A stretch of DNA of 64,000 nt from positions 14,260,001 through 14,324,000 of the forward strand of contig OY821751.1 of the NCBI GenBank assembly GCA_963682055.1. The letters are read 5' to 3'. Positions 10,911 to 21,079 of the stretch are shown piece after piece; position 1 is the stretch's first letter, and every line of letters begins with the position of its first letter. Source of the DNA: Primula veris. Its lineage: Eukaryota; Streptophyta; Magnoliopsida; Ericales; Primulaceae. Position numbers and translations under genes: made by a program. Under the pieces are notes generated by a model. The model saw only the letters and a list, made by a program, of their open reading frames with translations. It was not told the origin of the DNA and did not search any database.

Positions 10911-13578
10911 AATTAACTCCTGAAAAAAGCTTATCCCACAATCATAGGGATATGAATTAATAAGTAAATAACGAATGTAAAAATTTCCAATTTTAACCTA
11001 TGAATAACTTGTTTTCCTGATTATTATCACCCATATTTACAGTTAAATATATATACCACATTTCCTTCTAGTAACTTTCTCAAATAGTGATCGCGAGTTA
11101 TAAATTCCTCAGTAAAATCACAAATCATAAGGTTCAGACTTCATAGTTATTGTAGAATATTGAATATTCTCATGAGACAAAATACTGAGTAGCAAAATTT
11201 TCAATCATCGTGTTAACAATTTCAATGTATGGCCGTGATTAAACTAAAATTGATATCTACAAAAAAAAAAGATCATATATAGAAATAGACTAATAGCTAG
11301 TGACAGATTTGTTTCGCAACTCCTTAGTCGCAGACGACATAAATTGGCTACATATTTGAATTTTACTACTAGTATTTATTATTGAGTGACAGATTTGACC
11401 GTATGTGATTGGAAACTATTTTTTATAGCAAAGAACTAAATTAGTAAGAGCTGAAGAGGAAAGAGAAAGATGAAAAGGAAAAAGAGCAAAGAAAACTTAG
11501 TTATATTACTATTGAAGTTTGTCCAAGTGACTGGAAATAATTTCATAATTTAAGACTAAACCTACCTCGAAAATAGTTTTGTGTACCCAACAAACGAATG
11601 ATGACCACAATTATGAATACTGACCAAGAGAGGGACAGAAAGAGAGATAAACTAGTGAAATATTAATGAGAATATTGCAATTTTAGGGTTTACGTCTGTA
11701 TTATGATCTGGACTTTTTACATCTTAATTTTGGTTGTACCGTATAACACAATCATTTGTTTTGCAGACCCATTACTCAAGTCATAAGCATTACATCACAA
11801 CCTGCCTTACAATATATACATAAAATATTACACGCAAACACCAGTCCAGACCAGAGAGAGTATATAATCATAGTCAATTATTTCATGATGTCACTGTTTA
11901 ATTCCCGGGATAGGTACCAGCCAAACAAACTTTCCACAACCAAAGTTTATTTACTACTTATTATTATAAATTATTTAATAAACTGGCACGGGCAATTTTC
12001 TTTCCAGATCCTTTATTAAGTTTAGCTACAAAAATACAATTTATTTAAATTTTTTTAGTCCAAAAAAAAAAAACAGATTAAACATTAAAATTTGTATTTG
12101 TGCGACTTAATAATCTATATTTTACATGTAAACGTTTAATTAAACATAAAAACTTAATTCTAAATGTAAAATATGTAAATAGAAGTTAATTTGTACTTTA
12201 AAAACATATGAAAATATTAAACAGATGAAAATCATGGGTTTTGTATTGGTACTGTACTAAAACTTAAATAAGTTTGGGATTTATACAAAAACTTAAATAA
12301 ATCCTATTTTTTGAACTTTTCAACAATTGTCTTGCACTCAATTGGACAACTTATTTTTATAAATATTAGTAATTTTTTTCATGATGTCAATGTTTAATTC
12401 CCGGGATAGGTACTAGTCAAACAAACTTTCCATAACCAAGGTTTATGTACAACTTATTATTATAAATATTTAATAAACTGGCACTCAATTGGGCATGGAT
12501 ATTATTATTTTTAATTTATTTATTTATTGATGGAAGGACGTAATCAAGCTAACTGTTATCATTATGCGGATACACTATTGTCAACAATATCGTAACAAAC
12601 CTTTTGCTTCACATGACCTTATACTACGATAAGACTGTACACAATTATTTGCTCTTATATTATTAAGGAAATATATTAAAGTTGCTAATTAATGTAGGAT
12701 TACAATACTATATAATTGTTTGATTGGTATTTCACTAAATCTGCCCATAGTAAGGGAAATAATTCCCACTGATTTGTTCAATGTACTCTATATATTGGCA
12801 CGAATCAAATAAAACATAAGAGAATTATTTCTTTAATTACAAACTCCATTTAACATAAATAACCATTGATAATATTCCCGATAACCTCAGTTATGTAAAA
12901 ATACTTCTAGTTATGGTGTTGTTATACATCATCATGCATTGTACAGTGAGTATATCAAATCCTTTTTCATGAACACTTAAGAAATCTGAATAGAAAAGAA
13001 AATAATTATAATAAAAATAAAACATACCCTCATTTATCATCCATTTTTTTTTTTAAACTTTTTTAACATGCCTTATGAAAACAAGCAAAATAATTGTCAT
13101 AATATTTTATTGGAAAAAAATTAAAGTCAATAACAAAATAAAGAAGAAAAAAAGCATGTTGCCAATATAGTCATGCAAAAGTTCTACTAAATAATGTGAG
13201 TTTAAATATTTCCATCATACTATATATTCCTTTTTGGTGTTTTCTTAAGATTTAAAGAAATTGAGCCACATAAATTATCTGTTTAATGGTATAACTTTGC
13301 TGTTATAAGAATTTAAATACAACTAAATTAAGTACTCTAGTCATTAGAAAGATTGGAATAATCTACAACAGGATCTCTTATTTGATATTACACACAATTC
13401 AGTTGGCATACAAATTCTGGATATAGAATTATAGACAATCGCTTGAAGACATATTGGGATCATCCTTCACTTGAGAATGCAGATGTACAATAATTAATAT
13501 CTACTACTAAAAATACTCCAAGTTTTTTTTTTTCTTTTTTCCGGAAGTTATCCCTTCACACTGATCGCTATTCACAAC
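10911..13578. other. AT-rich intergenic DNA between HD-ZIP and bHLH genes
   Basis: No coding region is supported. The one notable structure is a direct repeat listed separately. Motifs such as agtgacagattt near 11300 and 11390 recall CACTA subterminal repeats, but no termini were found. Confidence 0.5.
11881..12484. repeat. Dispersed direct repeat, about 108 bp x 2
   Basis: Copies at 11881-11989 and 12377-12484 share ttcatgatgtca, ttaattcccgggatagg, aacaaactttcca and taaataataaactggcac-like sequence, about 90% alike by eye. They are spaced 496 bp apart. No inverted termini were seen, so they could be arms of a degraded element or a simple segmental duplication. Confidence 0.8.
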
Positions 13579-14259
13579 CTAATTAATTACCTCATTTTGA
13601 AAAAATGTAAGCTCACAATTTCCAATTCCTTCAAACCTCAAACTTGGTGGTTCTACCATGTAAATTCCGGTAGAACCAAGCTCCGGCCACTCGGTGCCTA
13701 AAAAATGGCCCACACCCAAACCTGACAAATTGTTATGATTATTTTCCTGGTCTTGGAGTTGGCGAATCTGCCGTTTCAAGAACTTCACATAGTGTATAGC
13801 TTCGTCTAGCATTGATGCTGTGTCCAATTTTGTTCCTCCAGGAACAAGTCTTTGTAGGATCCTTATTTTCTCACTAATCCTCTCTCTTCTATGTCGAGCA
13901 GCGACACTCTGTGGATCATCACTAATCTTCACATTTCGCCTTTTCGGCTTTCTAATTGTAGATGGATCTATATCTACCGGTTGCATAGAGGCTACCTTGT
14001 ACATCATTTCCTTCATGGCACCTAGCTCTTCTTCTTGCTCTTCGTCTTCTTCCTCTCCTCCTACTTGGTGATGGTTTTCGATGATTTGGTCACTAAAAAT
14101 GCTAATAGTAGACATTTGGTTGGCAGGCAAAGGAGCGATTTGATGAGTGTGATGAGGGTAATTCTGCCAAATCGTATCAAAAAGGTGTTGGTCATGAGCT
14201 TCCATCCCCATTTCTAGCTCAGAAACAGTATGCGTGAATTTAGGGTTTGTTATATCCAT
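13579..14259 (-). CDS. HEC3: HECATE3-like bHLH transcription factor
   Basis: Single-exon, 226-residue protein, intact from ATG (14257-14259) to TAA. An acidic stretch (residues about 69-79) leads into ELGAMKEMMYKVASMQ and PVDIDPSTIRKPKRRNV, the signature N-terminal block of HECATE proteins. The bHLH follows: DPQSVAARHRRERIS (about 115-129), helix 1, a GGTKLDTAS loop and helix 2 to about 168. Basic-region positions 5/9/13 are Gln, Ala, Arg, not His-Glu-Arg, as is usual for the HEC/IND group (VIIIb). The ELGAMKEMMYK block and length resemble Arabidopsis HEC3 more than HEC1/HEC2 from memory. HECATE factors act in the nucleus with SPATULA in stigma, style and transmitting-tract development and in auxin/cytokinin control. 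The tail is not conserved. No other gene adjoins it; transposons flank both sides. Close paralogues HEC1/2 or IND cannot be fully excluded without a tree. Confidence 0.93.
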   Translation of the reverse strand: MDITNPKFTHTVSELEMGMEAHDQHLFDTIWQNYPHHTHQIAPLPANQMSTISIFSDQIIENHHQVGGEEEDEEQEEELGAMKEMMYKVASMQPVDIDPSTIRKPKRRNVKISDDPQSVAARHRRERISEKIRILQRLVPGGTKLDTASMLDEAIHYVKFLKRQIRQLQDQENNHNNLSGLGVGHFLGTEWPELGSTGIYMVEPPSLRFEGIGNCELTFFQNEVIN

Positions 14260-14520
14260 ATTGTAGAAAAGCTAAATAGGAACTTGCCTAATGTTTTTAA
14301 ATGAGAGAGAAAAGAAACCTCTATTTAATATACTCCGAAGAAGTACAAAAGGAGCCCCATTTAAGTCATCATATATACACAATAAATGCGATTGCAAATT
14401 GGTTAATATCATTAAAAAAAAGGGGAGCTTGGTGGGATGATGAAAGCAAACATATTGATCAGTGTTAAGAGCTTTTGATGACATGTTTTAATTGACTAGC
14501 TTGCTAAGAAAAGGGTACAG
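14260..14520 (-). promoter_or_regulatory. Probable proximal promoter/5' UTR of the HECATE3-like gene
   Basis: Read on the minus strand, a TATA-like stretch (tatattaaatag, about 14321-14332) lies about 65 bp upstream of the ATG. It is followed by a CT-rich leader (tttcttttctctctcattt). This arrangement is usual for plant promoters, but the assignment rests only on position and composition. Confidence 0.35.
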
Positions 14521-15306
14521 AGAGATCCTAGGCACATTTCGTGAGGATTGAGAATGTGATGCAATAAAACATGAAAAATGATACAAATCTATATTTTATA
14601 GATAAGAGTAGAGATATATAGGGTATGTATTAAATGATTTTGCTTTTTGTAGGAAAAAAGTAGTCTGGGGTAAGAGTTGTATTTACTGAGACTTTTGCAG
14701 GCTTTGTCAAAACCTCTAAACTCCTTTTTTTAATTTTATTTATCTTTTTTCCTTATTTTGGTTTGGTGACCTATGCAAGCACTGAAATTCTAGGGCTACT
14801 CATACGTCTATTGCTTTCCGTGCGTGATACAATATCTTACAATATCTAAAACAAAAATCAAAATGTTTATATTTTTACGTCATTCCCTGGTTAATCCAAA
14901 TTTTCTTCAAGCCTTTTTTGAGGATTTTAATAAACATAATTCATTCTCACTGTGTTTGTAGTTACAAAATGGAAAATGTTCAGCAAAGCTGCGGGCGTCC
15001 AAATTTCATGTAAATTACTAGTATGTTTTTCGGGATGGATAAAAAAAATTGAAACATTTGACATCTAATAATTCAAAATTACGCAGCAATTTCCTAAGTA
15101 ACTAACACTCAACTTATATGATGTATAGGACAATATGTTCATCTGGGAGTGTTTATTAATACAATCAAAACTTATAAACTTTCTTTAAAGAGTATAATCA
15201 ATCCTAGTAATAATTGGCGGAGTCCAGCTCACTAAGTTTATTGACTCATAAATAAACTCACTCTTTTATAAATTTCTACAATAATCATTTCCCACATATA
15301 TCTACG
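14521..15306. other. Intergenic DNA upstream of the bHLH gene
   Basis: AT-rich, no ORF of note and no transposon end recognised. It may hold distal regulatory sequence of the HECATE3-like gene. No site can be supported from sequence alone. Confidence 0.4.
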
Positions 15307-15308
15307 TA

Positions 15309-15931
15309 CAGTAGAAACTCGATAAATTAATACTCGATTATTTAATAAACTCTCTAAGATAATATTTTTGGCCGGTCCCGACTCGGTGATAGGGTGCTAA
15401 ATTAATAATTCGCTAAAATTATAAGATAATACATTTTTGATAATTTCTTTAGACCCCATATAAAATATAAATTAATAATTCCTTATATATAGCATATTAC
15501 ATGAATGATTTACGAAAGTTTCTTGAAAAATGACTCAATTGTCTTTTGTTTTTTGTTGAAATTAATTTCCCCTTGAATCTCGTCTCTAATTTTCCTTAGC
15601 ATGGTAAGAACTTCTGGTGTTATTTTCTCATAGCTCAACAAGAAATTGTTCAATGTGATTGCCGCTTTAATAGCTTCGTTTCACGAAGGGGGCTCCATTG
15701 TAGAACTTTCATCATCTTCTTCATCGATATCATCTTTATTAATTCCAATAACGCTTTCAATAATTAAGTGGAAGCTTGAAAGGTGTTTGTAAACTAAGTA
15801 TTTTACTATAAATTAATAAAATATTAATTAATATATAAATTATTAATTATTAATTTATCGATTAATTAATAACTCTTTTAATTAATAAATTTTGGTGGTC
15901 CCAAGTGTATTATTTTATAGAGTTTCTACTG
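15309..15931 (-). mobile_element. pogo-type (Lemi1/Emigrant-like) DNA transposon derivative
   Basis: 623-bp element bounded by cagtagaaactcgataaat and its inverted counterpart ttttatagagtttctactg, flanked by TA target duplications (15307-15308, 15932-15933). The termini closely match those of plant pogo elements (Arabidopsis Emigrant MITEs and their Lemi1 autonomous relatives). Unlike a simple MITE it retains a transposase tail on the minus strand, so it is an internally deleted derivative of a coding element. Confidence 0.85.
15510..15750 (-). pseudogene. C-terminal remnant of a pogo-type transposase
   Basis: On the minus strand an acidic run (DDIDEEDDESSTMEPPS) is followed by one in-frame TGA. 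The frame then reads NEAIKAAITLNNFLLSYEK and continues to a tail ending QKTIESFFKKLS and a stop at 15510-15512. The acidic spacer and the basic FFKK-type end fit the C-terminus of Tigger/pogo transposases. The DDE catalytic core and N-terminal DNA-binding domains are absent, so no activity is expected. Confidence 0.6.
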
Positions 15932-15933
15932 TA

Positions 15934-17861
15934 GTAAGAGTTTAAACAATTTCTATTACCACAAGTCATTAATTATTTTATCAAGTGACTACAAAAATAT
16001 TAGACTATTAGTTCACCTAAAGTTGTAAACAAAATACTTATATTCTACTGGAACTAATAGTCTAATATTATATGTTTATGCCTACTTTACACACGAGACT
16101 TTCCTGGATATAGAAAAGTAAACACTTACTCGTGCATTAAAATAAACCAAATACAAATTGTTAATATAAATTCACATAAAATGTAACAAAGTATTATAAT
16201 CATATTACTAAACCAAAAACAACATATTTTTAAGTATATGTTCGAACACGTCTCACATCGCATGGTTGTAGGTCACCCGCATTAGATATAACCAACCTTT
16301 TGCCATAGATTGTCGAAGAAGTGTAGATGGAGTAGTAGTCAAATCTCCGACTACCACTGATGGTGGAAGCGAGAAAGAGAGACACATAATTCGGATCTGC
16401 TTGTGGCTCTTTGGTGTAGAAAGTTAAGTAGGATAGAAGTAAACTCGGGTTTTATCCTGTTTAATATGCTCCGTAAAACTTATAATTTTTTTTTTGGAAA
16501 ATTAAATATATTAAGGTGCCAATAAATTTGTTTAAGTTAACTAATTAATTGAGCATCCTAACCCTAACATTCACACTGACTAACAAAAAATGTTTATTCA
16601 ATGTGAGTAAAATATTGCATGAAACTGCTACTAATTTGAAATCTTTCACAAAACTGTCACACAAATATACTAAACTGTAACAAATCCGTCGCTAATCCAC
16701 TCGTCATAATAAAAGTCATCACTCTTTATGTCACTATTTAGACAATTTTTTTAGTGACTTCGGAATAATTAGTGATATCCTGCCACAATTAACTTCCCAT
16801 ACTCATCTCGACTTATTATTTCTAGTGAAACTTCATATGACAAACTTTGGGTTACTATTATGTCTAGTGGCGGATCCATGATCATGTGTTACTGTGAGGT
16901 GCTGAAAGATAGAAATTTCGTTTATGTTTTGTTTTTGTAAAGTAGATCATCGGTAACAAGTTTCTCGGCTGCGGCAGTCTCTTTCGACATACTCAAAGCT
17001 CCCTCTCTGATTATGCCATTCTCATTGTCACTTTAATTGTATTCATTATACGTACTGAGGATAAATCTGAGTTACCTTCCGTGTCATCAGATGCAAAAAC
17101 TACTCCTCATAAGTTTTTTTAACGAAAAGTAAACAAATTAAAAGTTCTTTTGAACATTATTCATTTTACCACTACATAAAGGTAATCAATAAATTCTTGA
17201 ATTCAACACCAAGCTTCCTCAGAGTTTGAATACAATGACTAGCTTTGAGATTGGTAATAAATTTCAATTTTTCCGCTTATAGAAATATAGAGTGAAAGTG
17301 AATTTATATCTTGTTGGGTCCTCAATTGGTAATTAGAAATATAGTCATGCAAGTAGCTTTCATTAGTCATTGGGAAGATGCAGTGGTGACCACTTTTAGG
17401 TTTGTGAAAACAAAATCATACTATGTAAATTCAACAAAGAGCAGACACATAGCTTTACAATTAATACCCCTAATAAATAAGACGTACTAAATTCTTACTG
17501 TTCTAGTTCTATGGTGAAAACCAGCCTAAATTGTCCTTGCCTCCCTCTCAAAATATGAAAACTTGTACATCTCCACATGCACAACATTGATAGTTAAGAA
17601 AATATTTTTACTATTCATCAATTGTATTGATGGGAAAAATAACTTGTAACAGAAACATAATAAAATGGAACTAGATTCTATATGTTCTAAAACCAAGTTA
17701 CATGATGAAGTCTCGATAACAAAATCGTTCTTTAACAACATCTTCAATGCAAAACCAATAACCAAAAACAAATATCATTCATTTTATTTAATGAAACGAT
17801 ATAAGATGTAAACTAACTTACTGTCATTCTTAGCTGTATGATTTATTTCAGATCGGGTTTG
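15934..17861. other. AT-rich intergenic DNA, possible CACTA-derived stretch
   Basis: No supported gene. Around 16640-16860 short phrases related to gtcactat/agtgact recur in both orientations, the look of CACTA subterminal repeats. No cactacaagaaa terminus was found, so no element is called. A tggcggatcc phrase at 16868 resembles a hAT end but has no partner. Confidence 0.4.
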
Positions 17862-17869
17862 ATAATGGG

Positions 17870-18356
17870 CAGGGCCGTTTCTAGAGTTTTGGGGGTCTCA
17901 AGTCAACTTAAAAATGGGCTATTTTTTTCTCCGTAAAAAAAATATTATTTAAATAAAACTTATAAGATACGATTAATAAATGATAAATATTAAAGTATAA
18001 AATATAAAATATTAGATCCAATAAGTAGAGCACATTTAACAAAAAAATTAATAATACGAAACAATTTTTTTACAAATTTCGCATTCGATTTAAAATTATA
18101 CTATGATTTTTTTAAAATGAAACCAGTAACCAACTTTGTTATCTATTTAACAAATCATATCCTTTCATGTTTACTTTAATATATGACACCACATACAACC
18201 TTACATAAAATTAAAGTGTTCATTAGTGTACTAAATTATATAATGAAATAAAAAAAAAACTTGTCTCCAAAAGACTCGAATATGGGTTGACTAGACTCTT
18301 TAGTAAAAAAACCAACCACTTCGTCACAGATAACTATTGATTAGAGAAATTAAATG

Positions 18357-18396
<40 letters not shown>

Positions 18397-18480
18397 TTGC
18401 CAAACGAGAGCCTTTAAAATATACGTTTTTTAGGAGCTCTAGGCCCGTACCTCTTGGGCGTAGCCCAAAATCCGGCCCTG
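17870..18480. mobile_element. hAT-type MITE
   Basis: 611-bp element beginning cagggccgtttctaga and ending aatccggccctg. It is flanked by a near-perfect 8-bp duplication (ataatggg at 17862-17869, ataatagg at 18481-18488). Same superfamily signature as 36886-37624 but with different interior. It contains an (AT)n tract at 18359-18391 and no transposase; an apparent minus-strand ORF over its right end is not coding. Confidence 0.8.
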
Positions 18481-18489
18481 ATAATAGGG

Positions 18490-19580
18490 TTATCGAGGTT
18501 GGATCCGGTATTTCAGATTTTAGTGTTTTGCGACTCTCCACGGAAACCCACGGGTTTTTTCCAACCAAACATAGATTTGCTGCAGTATTAAATGGAAGAA
18601 CGAAATTTTCGTTCAGACAGAGAAAAGGTAACTTCAAAATTTTAGCTACAAACAAAGTGGCGTTGATCGTGTGATCAAATGTCAGAAAATTTTCAAAAAA
18701 GTCTTCTAACTTGGCTGATTACGCGGTTTATCAACTCAACAACAAGAAGAAAATTCTCAATTGCTGCTACATAACGTGGAAAAGAAATACGTAGAAGGCC
18801 ATATGGAAGTCTGAATACTTTTCAACTCAACAACAAGAAGAAAATTCTCAATTGCTGCTACATAACGTGGAAAAGAAATGCGTAGAAGGCCAGATGGAAG
18901 TCTGGATACTTTTTTTTATTTTCTTAACAGTAGGCGTTTTTATTTAAAAAATTTATTGATTTAAGTTGAATTTATTATATTATAAGATCATTTTGAACAT
19001 TCATTATTAATAATGAATAATGAATAATGAAATAGTAGTTTTTACCCACCGATTTATACTCTTAATATATCTAGCTCCTTTAGACGAGTTGTGGTATTTA
19101 AAAAGCTTGATGATGTATGAGTTGGTTCCTACATTCTATAGTTGAAAGTTTGACAAACTGGTTTATAACCGTCTCCTAGTATTATATCCCATTAAGTCAA
19201 AGACAGTCTTAACATTTGACTTCCAAAATTTATGATTACGAAAATTTGTTATACAACCAAATACCAACATTATCACGACTGGAACATTAAAAGAAAGTAA
19301 GCAAAACATATTATCTATGGAGAATTAGAAGTGAAATCATATAATGCTTACCCAAAAGGGGGAGTCAGACTCTCCTCTCCAATATGGAGGAGTAGTCAGA
19401 CTCTTTCTTATGCCCTCAAATTGCAGTTCATTTGCAGGGGAGGAACTACGGTTACCAGTCTACAATATCCCGCAGGAATTACCTCCACATACATCATGTT
19501 TTTATTTTACCAATGCTCATCAGCCCAAGCAGATTCGCATCAAACCATGCATATAAAATAATAAAAGAAAACAAAAGCCA
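18490..19580. other. Intergenic DNA between hAT MITE and copia element
   Basis: Contains a 91-bp tandem duplication (listed separately) and a small attattaataatga repeat near 19005-19030. Otherwise featureless and AT-rich. No TSD for the neighbouring copia element was found at its right edge (agcca at 19576-19580). Confidence 0.5.
18728..18911. repeat. Tandem duplication, 91 bp x 2
   Basis: Two adjacent copies share atcaactcaacaacaagaag and tgctgctacataacgtgg, with only three or four differences, so the duplication is relatively recent. The unit has no open frame of note. Confidence 0.93.
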
Positions 19581-19794
19581 TGTTGTAGGATATTATTGGA
19601 CTATTGGGCCTTACTCATAGTGGGCCTAAGTTGGGCTTTATATCTTGTATAACCCTAACCTCTACTATATAAAGAAGGTTAGGGTCCTCTTGTATACACA
19701 CATTCTGATTAATAAAGACCTACTGTTTCCTCTCTCTATGTTCTCTCTATATCTCCTATATAATATATATATTGAGCTAATAAGACTCACAACA
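19581..19794 (+). repeat. 5' LTR of the copia element
   Basis: 214 bp, TG...CA. It contains a TATA-like tactatataaag (about 19662) and an attaataaagac polyadenylation-like block, both also present in the 3' LTR. By eye it differs from the 3' LTR by indels and many substitutions. Confidence 0.88.
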
Positions 19795-19812
19795 CGTTAT
19801 CGGCACTTTGCT
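19795..19812 (+). other. Primer-binding site region of the copia element
   Basis: Directly after the LTR end the sequence reads cgttatcggcactttgct. It corresponds to the cgttatcagcac(g) primer region found beside the 5' LTR of many Ale-lineage elements, with one mismatch in the core. Confidence 0.65.
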
Positions 19813-20493
19813 CGCGAAAAATAGGATATACGCTCACGGATATTAGAGATTTTTGGTAAACGGATGGATATTGAGTATTTATAAACCTTGAGGTTTATCC
19901 GGATTTTAGGGTTTTGCTGTATCGACCTTCATCAACATACCGTGCGTAAGGTACCGAATTCAAAACTTAATTTATTCCATATATGTGATCGCACGTATTA
20001 TTTTATGAATAACTAAAACATGATAAATATCTCGTATTATATAATCCATGTGTATTAAGGTTTGTTACTTGTATGGATAACTATATATGATCGTAACACA
20101 CATATTGTTGATTATAAAATCATATTTGTTGATAAGATCATACAAAATAACCCAAATCATGTAATTGTAAAACATGTATTAATCTGTCGGATTAAATCTG
20201 CAACAAACTGAAACGTATGTACTGATTTGTAATTCTCTGAAAGCTGTAAACTATTCTGGAAATTACTCAAGGACTAAACTGAAACTTGTCTGAAATTATG
20301 GACTGAAGCAGTAATAATGCTGTAAATAGATATATAGTTTGCTGAAATTACACGGATAGTCCCTGTAGTATATTACATGTATAAAAACAGTATATATGTG
20401 TTATAAAAGTCAATATTCGGTCTAAATATTCACCCACATGCATATATATTATTTTTTTATTAAAAGGCAAACGAATAAAAAAAGATTGCATGT

Positions 20494-20920
20494 AAATTGA
20501 TTTGATTATGTTAGAATCTTCATGGATTGATTGATAATCTTAAATTGATTTGATTTGATATGTTAGAATCTTCATGAATTGATTGATAATCTTAAATAGA
20601 TTTGATTTGATATGTTAGAATCTTCATGGATTGATTGATAATCTTAAATTGATTTGACTTGATATGTTAGAATCTTCATGGATTGATTGATAATCTTAAA
20701 TTGATTTGACTTGATATGTTAGAATCTTCATGGATTGATTGATAATCTTAAATTGATTTGACTTGATATGTTAGAATCTTCATGGATTGATTGATAATCT
20801 TAAATAGATTTGATTTGATATGTTAGAATCTTTATGGATAGATTGATAATCTTAAATAGATTTGATTTGATATGTTAGAATCTTTATAGATTGATTGATA
20901 ATCTTAAATTGAATTGTTTA
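20494..20920. repeat. Tandem repeat, 52 bp x 8
   Basis: Eight 52-bp units start at 20509, 20561, 20613, 20665, 20717, 20769, 20821 and 20873, each opening tgttagaatctt. A partial unit lies ahead of the first. Units differ at a few sites (for example ttgactt versus ttgattt), giving two interleaved subtypes. The array sits in the leader between primer site and coding region and contains no ORF. Confidence 0.96.
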
Positions 20921-21079
20921 TAACACCAAATCTACTGCATGATTAGATAGATCCTAAAATATATTTACTGCATGTTTATATATATATGTGGTTAATATAG
21001 ACAGGTACAATCTATATTTAATTTATTGCCATGTTTATGATATGATAATTTGCGAAATCATATATTTTCACATTTAAGT

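Noticed and set aside
13820..14217. Plus-strand ORFs over the bHLH gene
   Set aside because: Antisense shadows of the conserved HECATE3-like coding sequence.
16860..16890. hAT-like end tggcggatccatgatcatg
   Set aside because: No opposite terminus or 8-bp duplication found.
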